The notes: generated from the sequence alone by a model not told the origin. Counted from the stretch's first letter, positions 43,327 to 55,275 are shown. The stretch is 64,000 bases of DNA from Schizosaccharomyces osmophilus (GCF_027921745.1 NC_079239.1:1329501-1393500), one strand, 5' to 3'. Numbers and translations: made by a program.

Positions 43327-44870
43327 GAAGTTTACCCGGCTTTAAAGTTCGAAACAGCGTCGCTTTACCGCGAACGTTTTCTACAAGTTATGTATTTAAC
43401 TGACTCTTCGTTGATTGTGAGTGAGGACTTGACAGAACCAACCTCCACAGCTGACATGAAATAAGCGAGTTTGTTACACTTTGTAATCCTTATTGAGCAC
43501 TGTACTGTACTTATTTGGCGCAAGTCCATTCATCTTTATAAAGACAGATGCTGTTGAAATCCGTTTTCCTTCGTCTTTAACACGTTGTAAATATAACATG
43601 AATAACAATTTATTTCGGGTTCTCTAAAAGATAAGAAAACTAATCAAAACCATTTGAGATGCTTGCTCATTTAAGTTTCTGCAAACGTTTAACTTCATCT
43701 TCGTAGTATTTAATAGAATGTTAGTTTAATACATGATTTAAAAATATTCATTCAAACCAGAACAAGCTTCACTGACGTTTCATGGGTTTATCAAGTAAAA
43801 GTTTCATATTCTACAACATTCTTTTCTGTTGAACTGGACTCAAAAGAAATTTTTTTTTATAAAAAAAAAAAAAAAAACAATGGGTTTCAAATGCATGGAT
43901 TTTGGTGTTCGTTTCACGTGTTTGATTTATCGGATGTTTCACTTTATCCCAACTCAACCTGTAAATGGACCAGACTACAATCCCCACACGGAAAAACACA
44001 ATAATGCTCGGCTTGAATAGTCCAAGAATAGAAAGCCAAATAAATCGTCGTTTTCGTAAGGTTCAAAACCCATAAGTAAGCGTTTGTTAACCCAACTCTT
44101 CGTCTCTTACACTTTCTTCTTTGGGAAAGAAAGCATAAACGTATATACACTCACTGTAATAAGTGCATGCCATTCACATAGAAAGAACTAATTACACGAA
44201 AGAGCCACATACATCACTTTTTTCATACGTACGCGATTTTAACGGCTAAAGAGATTCAACTTCAAATATTACGATTATTTTCCAGATGTAACTTTTCAGA
44301 ATAGTACATCCGACAACCACAAATATCGAAATTAAAACGAGCTTTAACAGCCGCCATAACCTCAGCAAGTATCAGGCTAATGTTTAACATCACGGGAACC
44401 AGCCTATTCACGAAAAGGTGACATATATAATTACACTCATCGTATGCCAAACCATATAGTTTATTAGCCGACCTTTGAATATCATGAGCCCTTTTATTTA
44501 GCGTTCTATTAAAGACAAGCATCACTATTGCTTCACCGAACATGGGCCTTGCAGAACAGGAGATTGAGTGAGAAGCAGGACAGACGATCCCTCAAAACTA
44601 CTCAGGTGAAAAGACTTTTTATAAAAATCCCAATTCACCATCAAAAATAAATAGAAAAAGAAGAAATAAAATGTTTTATCGCGCCAAAATTTCCAAATTA
44701 CAACATCATCCGTTTTCTTCGATCAAGAGAGCCAAATGTAACATAGGTTTATATTCCAATACTACTAAAGTTTCGAAAAGTAATCTTTAAATAGTCCAAG
44801 CCAATTAATTAGATGGGCAACAAATCATAAGTCCCTGATCATTTCTAAAATCTGATTCGCTTTATATCAA
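43327..44870. other. byr2-mlo3 intergenic region
   Basis: A 1.54-kb spacer between two minus-strand genes. It contains a T/A palindrome at 43850-43877 (nine T, AT, seventeen A) and a 93-codon minus-strand frame listed separately. Confidence 0.55.
44262..44543 (-). other. Hypothetical 93-residue protein frame
   Basis: ATG at 44543, stop at 44262. The composition is not low-complexity (NRTLNKRAHDIQRSANK near the start, then a hydrophobic NRLVPVMLNISLILAEV helix and several Cys). No family is recognised. The start context is poor (C at -3) and S. pombe has, as I recall, no gene between byr2 and mlo3, so it may be chance or lineage-specific. Confidence 0.25.
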
Positions 44871-45461
44871 TTACTTGTTCTCGGAGTTCGATCCGAAGTA
44901 ATCATCCATTTCCTTATCAAGTTCCTCAGCGGATTTCTTAGGACGGGTATTGCCCTTACTACGGCGAACGTTCCTTTTCTTAGTGGTCTTAGGCTTATTG
45001 GGAGTGTTCGCTTTAGCAGGTGCAACACGAGCGGCTAGTGAATTTAATTGACGGCTAGGATCAAGGATAATCTCAATTTTCATCTTTCTAGTACCATCAA
45101 CCATACGTCCTTCATATTGTTCATAAGCACGGGTAGCGTCACCTTGGCGAGAAAAGATAACTGTAGCGATACCCTTCGAGCGACCGTTTGGACCATATGC
45201 CAAAGACACACGTTTGCAAGGACCAATCGATTTTACAAAAAGCTCTCTAACTTGAGCTTCTGTGACATCGGGAGGTAAGTTAGATACAATGATTTTCGAC
45301 TCCTCGGAAATGACTGATTTTATCGTAGAAACAGTATCGTTAGAAGATTTGTTTGTTCTGGAAGCTTTAGGCTTGTTAATACGAGTTTGGCGCTTTCTAA
45401 TTCCTCCTTTGGGCTTTGAAGCAATAATTGCATCCAATGATTGATCTAATTCCATAGACAT
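44871..45461 (-). CDS. mlo3: RNA-binding mRNA export/quality-control factor Mlo3 (Yra1/ALYREF type)
   Basis: A 196-residue protein. The N-terminal UAP56-binding motif MSMELDQSLDAIIASK, RG/K-rich linker (GGIRKRQTRINKPK), central RRM (about 70-145; IIVSNLPPDVTEAQVRELF, RNP1-like SKGIATVIF), basic linker, and C-terminal motif ELDKEMDDYFGSN are the REF/ALY architecture. Mlo3 couples mRNP packaging to export and to antisense RNA control. The frame is open further upstream with an earlier ATG at 45554, but the conserved N-terminus shows the start is 45461. A HomolE-like element lies just upstream. Confidence 0.94.
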   Translation of the reverse strand: MSMELDQSLDAIIASKPKGGIRKRQTRINKPKASRTNKSSNDTVSTIKSVISEESKIIVSNLPPDVTEAQVRELFVKSIGPCKRVSLAYGPNGRSKGIATVIFSRQGDATRAYEQYEGRMVDGTRKMKIEIILDPSRQLNSLAARVAPAKANTPNKPKTTKKRNVRRSKGNTRPKKSAEELDKEMDDYFGSNSENK

Positions 45462-45533
45462 TTTCAAAAAGTTCAAGTATGGTGGTTGGTTGCTGTTACA
45501 ATTTTCGTGCCGTGCCTTAAACATTCCTTGTAC

Positions 45534-45550
45534 ATGGGTAAGGGTAGGGC
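45534..45550. promoter_or_regulatory. mlo3: HomolE-like element upstream of mlo3
   Basis: ATGGGTAAGGGTAGGGC contains AGGGTAGGG, the reverse complement of the HomolE core, 73-89 bp upstream of the mlo3 start. The same 17-mer with one change stands before mrt4. Confidence 0.55.
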
Positions 45551-45554
45551 TCAT

Positions 45555-46611
45555 AAATAGCGATGTTTAACCGAGGACGCTAAAAGAAATTGGTCAATCG
45601 ATGGAAAACCTAGTTGTTGCTAGGTTCTATTTACATTGAATCTCAAACGAAATTCTCGATTTAGTTACTAGCAAGTACTTCAATTTCAGCAAGCTACGAA
45701 TACTACAATTCGATCGGTAGGTATAATGGAACAGAAAGGAAAAACAATTTATTTACTAATTTTGGCTTGACAATAATAGCAAGGATTTCTTGGAAAAAGA
45801 ACGCTACCCAAATCCTTTCATCAGCATCGTTCTACATACTATCTCAAGTTCAAATCAATCAAAGCTTTGTGAAGACAATATTCCCTTTACTTCATAGACG
45901 AAAGAAATGAAAAATCACTATGATAGAGGGATAGATTCATATTTGCGAATCACCATTCACATATAGCAATGCAATAGCAAGAACAAAGCCAAAAACGAAT
46001 TGCAAATCGCATGGCTTCAACAAATTGATAAGGGCGAGGACAATAAAAATGATACCAATGCTATTATGTCAACCACATTTTATCGTAAATACAATCCTTA
46101 AAAAACCGGAAAGCAAGTGGAGCTACTCCCAAACAGGAACAAAATAGATAACAATCAAAACAGTTTGCGCAAGGTAGCTAGCTCGTCAGCTAAAACAAAC
46201 ACGTTTGCTTCACGATACTATAAAAAATATAAGAAAATTGTAGTGAATTTTCATCGAGCACCTGAGCTTTGACAGATAACGTATATAAAGCATCAGTATA
46301 TCGCAAAAATCTATATCGAATGAAAACGGTTAAGCCTGTGTTTGGATTTCAATTAAAAAGGTGCTCATAATAAACCAATAGGAACAAAACAAAAGTCCAA
46401 CAAGTAACTAATACTGATATAAAGATTTTTTTACCAATTTTAGTTTTTCAATTTTTTTGGTTTTTTTTTTCTTTCTGTATAAAACTAGCTCGAAAGAACA
46501 AGGAAAAACTGAACGTCTTTCAATTACTCAACCCACCAAGGGCAACAACGGGAAAAAAGTATAAAAAAGAGAAAATATAAAGCATCATGTGCTCTCAACC
46601 CGGTGACGGAT
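45555..46611. other. mlo3-clg1 intergenic region
   Basis: A 1.06-kb AT-rich spacer: mlo3 promoter at the low end and a long presumptive clg1 3' UTR. No gene was recognised. Confidence 0.55.
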
Positions 46612-48075
46612 TTATGTCATAGCATAGCGGGTGTACATTGGAAAGTATCCCACTTGCGAATAGGGATAGTAATAATTGTAATCCGAGCAAGTACGATTTA
46701 CTGGCGATGAGTTCGTATTGAATTGATCAGGGCCTTGAGATTGATCATGATGATGATTGATGTTGCCATTATTGGAAGAAGTAAACAACGCATAGGAAGC
46801 ACTCCACCACTCCCAAGCCTTATGACCACGAGACCCGGGGTTTAAGTTCCAAGACATGCTTACAAGCCAGTCCTGTTCAAATTTGTTGAGTAGTTGGGTT
46901 CTAAAACCAGTAACTTGAGACCAGGATTGGTTGGTAAAAGTGTTGTCATCCAAATACTTGTTTGCCAAGATTAAAGCACTTGTAAGCAATGCACAAATTT
47001 GGAAGAAGGGAGTCTCCTTTGTCCACTGGTTAAGAAACTCGGAAGACTGGGAAGCAGCATCCAAGCGATCAGATATATAGGACAAGGCCAACAAGCAAGA
47101 GGCGCGAGGAAGACGGGTTGAAGTTAAGACTTGCAAAACGAACTTACGGAAAGAAAAGACTAAATTAGGTAAAGAAGTAGCCAGGGAATGCATTCTAGCA
47201 TTATTAAGGAATCTCGCGTAGAGCTTGCAAGTCATAATAGAAAGATATTCAACCATTTGATCCATCTTGTAATCCAAATTGGCAGAGACGCCGCCCGTAT
47301 TACTTAGGTCATCTTGGTCCATGGCATTGCTTCCAGCTTGGTATTGAGGAGAGATGCGTTGTCCTGCAGGAGGAGCAACATTGCAGACATTTGGGTCATA
47401 GCAGTTGCCCATGGTTGCAGGGACGTTCGCTGAAGCAGCGGGATTGCTAGCCTGAGGAGGAACAGAGGCATGGCAATTCATGGGACCGACATTTGGCAAA
47501 GAATCATAATAAGAGGTCCCACGGGATCCAGGGATTAAAGAGGAATATGAAACTTGACCAGAAGGGTTCAACATCATGGGGTTCCCGAGAGCAGGATTTT
47601 GGGCAGAAGGATGATAAGCCAAAGGATACTTCTCGGGAGCTAGATAACGTTGAGATTGACCTGCAGCAGGGACGGATTGTTGGTAAGAAGGCCAATAGTA
47701 ATTAGAAGGGGCGGTGGGAGCGGGAGGAGGAAAACGTTGTTGAAGGCGTTGTTGAGAAAGAAAAGGGGCAGCAGAAGAGCCAGAAACACCATTGTTTTGG
47801 TTAGAAGAAGTACGGATATGGTGGGAGTTTGAGGTAGAAGAAGGGATGGAAATGCCCGACTTACCTGGAAACGAATCGGGCACGGAAACGCCAGGCAAAA
47901 AGGACGGACGACGCTGGCCAAGTCCGTACATGGGAGTATGGCTCAACAGCGCAGCAACCGATGCAGCGGAGTTTGCATTGTTGCTAGACAAAACGGGGGC
48001 AAACATACCAAAGCCGGGGGCAGCCGCAGAAGGCGGGGCTTGCGGGCGATCAGTGTGCTGGTAAGAGAAAGCCAT
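46612..48075 (-). CDS. clg1: Cyclin-like protein Clg1 (Pef1 CDK partner)
   Basis: The 487-residue, intronless protein has a long N-terminal region (1-300) rich in Ser, Ala, Pro, Gln and Tyr, then a cyclin fold of the Pcl/Clg type (about 330-440): [74 protein letters not shown], and the acceptor [18 protein letters not shown]. In S. pombe Clg1 activates the CDK5-like kinase Pef1 and limits chronological lifespan. Start set at ATG 48075 because codons upstream in frame lack ATG and are hydrophobic, unlike the family. Ends in a Tyr-rich tail. Confidence 0.92.
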   Translation of the reverse strand: MAFSYQHTDRPQAPPSAAAPGFGMFAPVLSSNNANSAASVAALLSHTPMYGLGQRRPSFLPGVSVPDSFPGKSGISIPSSTSNSHHIRTSSNQNNGVSGSSAAPFLSQQRLQQRFPPPAPTAPSNYYWPSYQQSVPAAGQSQRYLAPEKYPLAYHPSAQNPALGNPMMLNPSGQVSYSSLIPGSRGTSYYDSLPNVGPMNCHASVPPQASNPAASANVPATMGNCYDPNVCNVAPPAGQRISPQYQAGSNAMDQDDLSNTGGVSANLDYKMDQMVEYLSIMTCKLYARFLNNARMHSLATSLPNLVFSFRKFVLQVLTSTRLPRASCLLALSYISDRLDAASQSSEFLNQWTKETPFFQICALLTSALILANKYLDDNTFTNQSWSQVTGFRTQLLNKFEQDWLVSMSWNLNPGSRGHKAWEWWSASYALFTSSNNGNINHHHDQSQGPDQFNTNSSPVNRTCSDYNYYYPYSQVGYFPMYTRYAMT

Positions 48076-48591
48076 TTTCGAATCAAGAGTGTTTTCAAAG
48101 ATGAAAAAAAAAAGGGGACAATAGAAGAATAACAGCAAGGCAAAAAGCGCTTGAAGAAGAAGAAAAAAGAAAACAAAAGGATCTTGAAATTCGGAAACAA
48201 ATGGATGAAACACACTTCCACACACTATCTTTACAAATCCCGACTTAGAAATGCTTGTTCCGCTTGCAAATAAGACGAGGCTTAATAAAAAGCTCGACTG
48301 TAGCAAAAATCTACTTAAACAGAAGGAAAAATGAAGAAACCTTCCAAGAAAAGAGTTTTTGAGTTGTTGGTTGTGCGCAGGAAAAAAAGGCGCGTACCAG
48401 CAATGGAATATGAAAATCGAATATTTCGAATAAAAAAATCCGAAAAACTAAGAGATTACAAATAACGCAAGGCAGCGAGTGTGAGAGTTTGCTGAGGACG
48501 CGATCCTAGAAGAGAAGTTCGCTTGTGAATTAGAGTGAAAAGAAGCGAAGAAGGAGGATGTTTTGTCAGAGGAAAGCAAGGAAAACAAATG

Positions 48592-48610
48592 GACAGAGAG
48601 AGAAAAAGAG

Positions 48611-48645
<35 letters not shown>
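48592..48645. repeat. GA-rich microsatellite
   Basis: An uninterrupted GA run of about 28 bp flanked by GAGAAAAA units lies in the presumed clg1 5' region. Confidence 0.9.
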
Positions 48646-49326
48646 CAAACAGAATTCCTTGTTTTGAGAGGTGCTGAAAAGAAAAGCACAGCACAGCACG
48701 GCACAGAGAGACAAGCAAAAAAGGGTAGAGCAAGTGTCAAAAGAAAGAGTACCAAAGTAGTAGAGAGGAATACAAAAGAAAAGATAGCAGAGAAAACAAG
48801 TAGATGAGGGAAAAAGGCGAGCAAGCAAAATTGTAAAAGTGCTCAGAATGGATGAAACGAGTTCAATGGATGAAACCGCTGCATAGAGTCCTGTGAGGAC
48901 GGAAGCAGAAAAAAAAAGAGGTGGGAACAATCCCAAAAATCCACAAAAGCGACCTAAAAAAAGGCGATTGGGTACAAGTTGGAGCCAGGAGGAAGAAGGC
49001 TATTGCTGCATTGTTTTTGCTTGGGTTGGAAATGTAAATAAACAACAGCATCATCGAAGGGACTCGCTCGAGGAGATAGCAAGGCGGTGCATACTGCGGT
49101 ACCTATCAGTGGAGTGCAGTCGGAGCAGCAACACGGAGAACAGCAACACGAAAGAGAGTAGAATGATAAGAGTGAAAATGAAACAATAAAGAATCAACGA
49201 TGAAAACACTTTGGGAAAACATGTCGATAAAAAAGTCAATAAAACGTCGACGATTCCTTGTCAATTCCACAAACAACTGCTCCTCTACTCCCTCTTCCGT
49301 CTACACTCCACTCCATTCACCTCCGC

Positions 49327-49355
49327 TCAGAACTCAGAACTCAGAACTCAGAACT
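49327..49355. repeat. Four-copy heptamer repeat (TCAGAAC)
   Basis: TCAGAAC occurs four times in perfect tandem starting at 49327, 49334, 49341 and 49348. Function unknown; probably a slippage product. Confidence 0.9.
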
Positions 49356-51118
49356 TGAGCCTTGTGCCTTGTGCTCGCTCCTACCGCTCGCTTCTACCGA
49401 GGTCTGTTTATCTCGGCGCTTCCATTCGTTTAGGGTTGCCTGTCACGAACACCCGAGCAAACCAAAGTTCAAGACTCCTCCTTTCATCATTCCTTCAGCC
49501 TGATGACGTATCATGATTCCCCCCGACATCGGCAATTGTGGCTAAGACTCTCGCGATGCAGTCGAGCACTGTAAACGGAATTGCAAACTCGAGCATTGTG
49601 CGTAATTTGTTGGTGAGCCAAGAGAGAGGAGAGATGAGAGAGGAGACAAGTGCTGGGTTGAAGGCTGCAAGTGAAAAGTTAAAGGTTGAAAAAAGGTCAC
49701 TTGAATAGACACAATAGATACGAATGCTATGACATGAATCTAATAGATATTCTCATTCTGTTTGTTATTCAATCACACACCTTTTTACTATTTGAAATCC
49801 TCACTCTTCCCCATCGGCATCCATCCTCCTTGAACCACACCCTTCTTCCATCTATAACTAACTACCTTCCTTCCACCTGGGTATGATTACCGTACTGACT
49901 AGGCACCTTCTTATTTCCTTTATCACCGCTCACTCTATCCCACCCTATCCTTCCTTGTCCTCTTTTGCTCTATGGGATTTTGCTAAGGAATCGCCACTCA
50001 AAAAGACCCATCGTTCTGCCTAAAGCCTAATTGCTTCTCCGCTTTTACCCACTTTTGTTTCTTATCCATTTAGGTGTCCCCAAGTATCTACGTAGCCTAA
50101 TTCTCTCATATAAAAGAGAATCGTTTCCCCGACGACTCTTTTTTTCCAAACATTTACAACATTGGGCTTACAAACAGTTTACGGATGAGAATCCTCACAA
50201 GAAGGAATTTTTTTCGCTAAGCATCTTGTTCAAGGATTATCTTTTTTTGTTTCCTTCTTCTTTCTGTTTCTCGTCGTGCTATTCGAGTTTTTTGACACAG
50301 TAGTGTGGTCTGGTCGTTCTTTCTACTGCTACTTGTACTGCTACTTCTATTCATACTCCTACTACGACTACTACTACCACCACTACCCAGTGGAAAATTT
50401 TTGTAAACAAGACAAGACAAGACGAAGCATAAACGTATCGACATCTTCTTTGTCTTGATTTCTTATTTCTTTTTTTCTTTTTTTTTTCTCTATTCTTTTT
50501 CTAATTCTACACGTATAGTGGGAAACGCTTTAGATTCTTTTCGTCGGTTCGATTTGTTTTGTCGCGTGTGCTTGCTGTATTCTACTCACTTCCGCAAAAC
50601 GTTTTTCAATTCTCTTTATTTTTCTTTTACGTGTCGGCGTCGTTGGTATTTTTTTTTTTCTCGCGTATTGATTTCCTTTTGACAAGCCACCTATAGCTCT
50701 TTTCATCGGATTCTTCTTCTTTTTTTTTTTTTTTTTTTTGCTTGTCGTTTGCTTGTCGTACGTTTTCACCTTTTTTATTCCTATTTTGTTGGTTCTTTAT
50801 TATTTAATCCATCTCCATCTCCATCGTTTCCTTTTGGTGTTCTTTTTCTCTCTTCCCTTTTTCGTTATTATTATATTTCTATTTTTGACCTTTTTCTTCT
50901 TTCTATAGACGTTTTCTTAAATCCTTTTCTCCGTCTTCTCTTTGCGCTGCATCTTGTTTGATTCGTATCAACGTTCCAATTGTGCTTGCTTTTCTATCCT
51001 TTGGTTCGCTTTTCTTCCTGCTCTTACCTCTTTCCTCATTCGTTAATTTATTAACTGGTTCCGTGTCTTTATTTTTTTGTTGTAATTTTCCTTTTCTACG
51101 TCGATTTCAATTCTTATC

Positions 51119-52924
51119 ATGCCCAATTTTTCCGCCGATACTACCATTGAGTCGACCAGCGTTCCTACATCGTCGTCTTCCCCCAATTCTCATCCAGTCT
51201 CTTCCAACACCAACTTCAACAAGGCTGCCCGCACAAATGTGAAAAACCCTGACGCTCCTCGCCCTTACAAATGCCCTCTTTGCTCGAAAGCTTTTTATCG
51301 CTTGGAACATCAAACCCGTCACATTCGTACCCACACTGGTGAAAAACCTCATGCCTGCACTTTCCCCGGCTGTTTAAAGCGCTTTTCTAGAAGCGACGAA
51401 TTGACCCGCCATGCTCGCATTCACACCAATGGAAGCTCCCGCAGAAATAATGTATTGGCCAATTCCGCAAATGCAAAGGCTTTCGAACCTGCTTCCTCCT
51501 TCCATCACCCCCATGATCCTTCTTCCACCACTCCTTATAATTCTTCCAACAATCTCCCCGGTGTACCTTTATCCAACGCCCAAACTTATAATCCTTCAAT
51601 TCCTCACGTTGGTGTTACTTATGCTTCTGTCAACAATCCCGTCCCCACCGTCCCCGTCGCTTTCCCTTATCCCTTCCCTGTTTCTTCTTCCGCTTCTACT
51701 CAACCTCAACAAGCCTTCGTTCCCACGTACAATACTACCCACCAGCCAGTTGGCGCTCCTGTTTATAGTCAGCTTCAGCCTTCTGCTTTTGATTCCCTTC
51801 GAGCCAATTGTCCCAACGCTCCTGCGCCCCCCTCGGCGCTTCCAGGTTACCCTCAAAAATCAGAGTCCGACACAAATTTGTCCTCTATGAACGAAATGTA
51901 CTTGTTGGCTTCTGCCGCCGCGAATCAACTCGATTTGGCTGCTGCTCCACCATCAAATGCTGTGCATAGTACGTCTCCCAAGCAACAGATATCAGATCCT
52001 TCCTCAGCCTCCTTGCCACCGCTATCCAGCCTCACTTCTCCCAGCAAAGTTTCAAATTCAAATCCTCCGGGAAATCCGCCTCCATCTTCTTCCGAGTCGT
52101 CTCCAAATCACACCGGTCTTCCCGTGAACCGGTCTTTTGCAAATGGTTTTCCGTCGAAGCAACACAATGCTTCCTTCTATTCCGGAGCTTCTTCGCACAC
52201 ACCCTATTTACCGCCCAGGTCGAGCAGCAGCACTTCCCTACATTCAATGTATAGTTTTGTGCCTAGTACACATGCTCCTCCTTCCCTGAGATACGCCCAT
52301 TATAATCATGCCCCTTATTCTCGTCCAGGTGTTTATGGAAATGGAGAAGAAGAACCCTTCAGCGGCTCTGATTTCGCTTATTCTCGTTATCAACGCCGCT
52401 CAAGACCCGGTTCTCCGTGTAGCACTGCTCCAAGTAGTCCTACGTTTTCAATCAGAAGCTTTAGCCCTACCCCCGATGTAACCCCTATAATGACTCCTGC
52501 TCATTCTCCAAAATTGAGACCGACAGACTCCGAGGCCTCTTTTGTTCAGTTACCTTCTATCCGATCTCTTTCTCTTCGTCCTTCCCAACCTCCCGTAATT
52601 CCTCCTTTGGAGTGTGATCCAAATTCCCTGTCTTCCTCGACTCCTTCTTCGGCCGCTGTATCTCGGACCCCGTCTTCTGTTTCTTTGAGTGGCATGTCGA
52701 GCGCGAGTACAGGCGCGAAACCATCCAATGCTTCGAATGTTGGACCCGTGCGCATTTCTTCGAATCGTCGAATACGCAAAATTTCGTCCTCCTCCCGTTT
52801 GAGTGTAAATAATTTGCTGTCTGCTTCTCCGCCATCACCCGCGTCTGCTTCTTCTGCTAAATCATCCTATACTATGCCACCCGCATTTTCTATAGGACCA
52901 TTAACGCCTCTTACAAAGCAGTAG
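51119..52924 (+). CDS. scr1: C2H2 zinc-finger glucose repressor Scr1 (Mig1/CreA type)
   Basis: A 601-residue, intronless protein. Two C2H2 fingers at about 50-105 (CPLCSKAF...[29 protein letters not shown]) have the RxxHxxR and RSDELTRH recognition helices of Mig1/CreA, which bind GC-box/SYGGGG sites next to AT tracts. The rest is Ser/Pro-rich and disordered with clustered SP/TP sites, fitting phosphorylation-controlled nuclear shuttling. In S. pombe Scr1 represses fbp1, inv1 and other genes in glucose. A roughly 650-bp pyrimidine-rich stretch precedes the ATG, suggesting a long leader. Confidence 0.95.
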   Translation: MPNFSADTTIESTSVPTSSSSPNSHPVSSNTNFNKAARTNVKNPDAPRPYKCPLCSKAFYRLEHQTRHIRTHTGEKPHACTFPGCLKRFSRSDELTRHARIHTNGSSRRNNVLANSANAKAFEPASSFHHPHDPSSTTPYNSSNNLPGVPLSNAQTYNPSIPHVGVTYASVNNPVPTVPVAFPYPFPVSSSASTQPQQAFVPTYNTTHQPVGAPVYSQLQPSAFDSLRANCPNAPAPPSALPGYPQKSESDTNLSSMNEMYLLASAAANQLDLAAAPPSNAVHSTSPKQQISDPSSASLPPLSSLTSPSKVSNSNPPGNPPPSSSESSPNHTGLPVNRSFANGFPSKQHNASFYSGASSHTPYLPPRSSSSTSLHSMYSFVPSTHAPPSLRYAHYNHAPYSRPGVYGNGEEEPFSGSDFAYSRYQRRSRPGSPCSTAPSSPTFSIRSFSPTPDVTPIMTPAHSPKLRPTDSEASFVQLPSIRSLSLRPSQPPVIPPLECDPNSLSSSTPSSAAVSRTPSSVSLSGMSSASTGAKPSNASNVGPVRISSNRRIRKISSSSRLSVNNLLSASPPSPASASSAKSSYTMPPAFSIGPLTPLTKQ

Positions 52925-53650
52925 AGATCCTATAATGTCAATACTCGCTATGAAAATCAAAGATACCGGGAAATTGTTATCTACAGTTTTGTGTTTTTAT
53001 TATCTTTTATACTTTATTTTTGTGCTTTTATTTTTATATGTATTTACATGTCTATAATGAACAGGGTGTTTGTCGATTTTAATCTGACTGTCAGCAGGGT
53101 GTTTATTCCTTTGGTATTTGTAGCCGTAGCGTTGATTATAATTTCTTTAATTTGAAATGCTTATGGTACGATGTCACTCTTAACTCCATATGTTTTCATA
53201 ATGTATATTTCTTTAATATAAGTTTTCATTTACATGAATATTTACAAACTCTAAAACAATATTTTTCGTCTAAAACAAATGTTAGCGTTTAAGAAAAAGA
53301 AGGAAGAAAAGCAAGAGAAGCCGATCTAAATTCTCAGACTGACGTGCAAATCAGTGAATTATGTATCAGCATAGTAAGCTCAGCGTGAACTATGCATATT
53401 CGATTCATCAAAGAATTTTTTCGCAAAAGGGAAGTAAAAAACCAGCTTCTGTTTGCAAAACTTTAAAACGACATACCTGTTCATAAAGTAATTAGAGCTA
53501 TTCAAATCAATTTTGAACACTTGTATAGGAATGAAAGAAACAGTCACAACGTTTGTTTTGGCATGACGCGCAAGACGCGACGCGAAAGTAATTTATGAAG
53601 GAAACGAGAATCCAAGAGCGCAAACAATAGAATAAAGTCGGACACGCTTA
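52925..53650. other. Convergent scr1-pfd1 spacer
   Basis: A 726-bp spacer that holds the 3' UTRs of scr1 and pfd1. Nothing else seen. Confidence 0.6.
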
Positions 53651-54141
53651 TTAAATGACAGATTCTTTCATTTTTTGAAGATGAGAATTGGCATTCACTG
53701 CAGTAGTTTCGTGGTAGTCTTTTTTCTTTCGTAAAGAGTCAATGTCTCCAAGTAAGCTGCTAATTTCTTCGTCTATGGTTTTGCGAACTGAGTCTAAATC
53801 TGTACGAATAAACCTGTAGCAAGATAATTAGTATTAATAGAACAAGCAAAATAAGTAAAGAGCCTGTTGGTCTTTGTGATATCTGTCAACAAAAACAGGG
53901 AGAACATACATTTTTCCAACACCACCATAGACAGCAGCATCTTTTCCGACGACATTTAATTCTTTCTTTGCCAGTTCCTTAATTCTTAAAGAGCGTTCTT
54001 TCGCCGTTACTTGCATCAAAATCGATCGCAATTGTTTTTGCGAGTCCACGGCCTTCTCTTGAATCTGAGCTGCCAGCTTGTGTGTTTTGTTAGCAACAAA
54101 AACTATTCTTTAATTTACGAGAGTTTTCTTACCTGTTCCAT
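53651..54141 (-). CDS. pfd1: Prefoldin subunit 1, small spliced gene
   Basis: Three exons, complement(join(53651..53813, 53910..54076, 54133..54141)), give 112 residues. Exon 1 is only MEQ (9 nt); introns are 56 and 96 nt with GTAAGA and GTATGT donors and CTAAC/CTAAT branches. Splicing yields the family core AAVYGGVGKMFIRTD, equivalent to the beta-hairpin MYEGVGRMFI of human PFDN1, flanked by two long helices (coiled coil): LAAQIQEKAVDSQKQLRSIL before and VRKTIDEEISSLLGDIDSLRKK after. Prefoldin is a six-subunit cytosolic co-chaperone that hands actin and tubulin to CCT. Length fits. A partial reading of exon 2 alone would miss the C-terminal half. Confidence 0.9.
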
Positions 54142-54795
54142 TGTCGAAAACGATATAATTTGAAGATTTATTCACAAAAACAAAAAAGTGAAAATTGGCG
54201 TCTTTGGACCGGTGAAGAATCAGGAATAAACAAAAAGAAATCAAATAAAAACGTTAAAACAATCCCAAATGCTCCTTTATGGTTTGTTTCTTGTAGAAGG
54301 AACTAGCAGGGAAACAACCTATACTTGTCAGTAACTGGTAGTTTAGGGAGCTTGTGGTACATTTCCATATTCATTATAAAGACAAAGCGCAGCGCAAAGA
54401 TGGATTTATACATAAGAGAGGAAGGAAAACTTGGCTTCTGCATATTCAGGCAAAAAGTAAAAATAAATTGAAAGTATTTTAATTGAAGGAAAAAAATAAA
54501 TTGTACAATTGGATCGATAATCTGAAAGAAATCTTGCCGTCAACCTAATTATTGCTCAAATATCAATATACATTTTTGAAGTTTCTAAATTTGCGTTTTC
54601 TCCTATTATACCCAGGTGTTTTAGCTTTTTCTTTCTTTCATAACACATTCAAAAAGGGTTTTTCTCGTCCCATCATCCTTGGAACCACAACTTTGGTTTC
54701 CCGTACTACATTCGAGTAAAGTAGGTTACCTTGATTTTTACAAACAACCTCCTTCTCCTAGGTTTTTAAAGGCTTTTCGTATTCTTTGCCCAAGT
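54142..54795. other. Divergent pfd1-fis1 promoter region
   Basis: A 654-bp AT-rich spacer. This is the second place where the S. pombe gene order I recall changes. No gene or repeat seen. Confidence 0.55.
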
Positions 54796-55275
54796 ATGAG
54801 TGGACAAACGAGCATCCATTTGCCCGAACCTTCCGCAATTCAAAAGGCCGTTCCTGTTGAGGAATTCTTGCAAATCAAAGAACAGTATGACTCAGAACAT
54901 CCTTTGATAACATTACAAACCAAATTTAACTTAGCATGGGCTCTCGTTTGCTCGGAAAATCTTCAGCAGGTTCAACAAGGTCTTACTTTGTTCTGCACTG
55001 TCTACAGAGACTTCCCTGAGCGTCGCCTGGAGGCTTTATACTACATTGCACTAACACAGTATAAGATAAAGCAATACGAAGAATCTCGTCGGTACCTGAA
55101 CATGCTTCTTGCCAAGGATCCTTCAAACTCCCAAGCGTTGAAGCTGAAGTCTTTGTTGTATAATGCCGTCACAACAGAAGGATACATTGGGATGGCCGTT
55201 GTAGCAGGTGCAGTTGTTTCAGCTGCCGCATTGGTTGGTTGGGCTTCCAAGCGTATATTTTCCAGACGACGATAG
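54796..55275 (+). CDS. fis1: Mitochondrial/peroxisomal fission adaptor Fis1
   Basis: This 159-residue, intronless tail-anchored protein has the Fis1 TPR-like bundle (about 25-125: TLQTKFNLAWALVCSEN, RRLEALYYIALTQYKIKQYEESRRYL, LLAKDPSN), then a C-terminal TM helix (about 133-152, GMAVVAGAVVSAAALVGW) and a basic tail RRR, the outer-mitochondrial and peroxisomal anchor. Fis1 recruits the dynamin Dnm1 through Mdv1-type adaptors. The frame is open upstream but the first ATG in it is 54796, giving the family length. Confidence 0.95.
   Translation: MSGQTSIHLPEPSAIQKAVPVEEFLQIKEQYDSEHPLITLQTKFNLAWALVCSENLQQVQQGLTLFCTVYRDFPERRLEALYYIALTQYKIKQYEESRRYLNMLLAKDPSNSQALKLKSLLYNAVTTEGYIGMAVVAGAVVSAAALVGWASKRIFSRRR

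Larger units (their letters stand above)
48076..51118. other. Long clg1-scr1 divergent regulatory region
   Basis: This 3.04-kb spacer between two divergent regulators is the longest in the window. The clg1 side is purine-rich on the plus strand (pyrimidine-rich in its mRNA leader) with a GA microsatellite. The scr1 side has a 650-bp T/C-rich leader (50455-51118). A four-copy TCAGAAC repeat lies at 49327-49355. No coding gene was found. Confidence 0.6.

Noticed and set aside
47493-47705. Plus-strand frames antisense to clg1
   Set aside because: Shadows of the Gln/Pro/Ser-rich clg1 N-terminal region.
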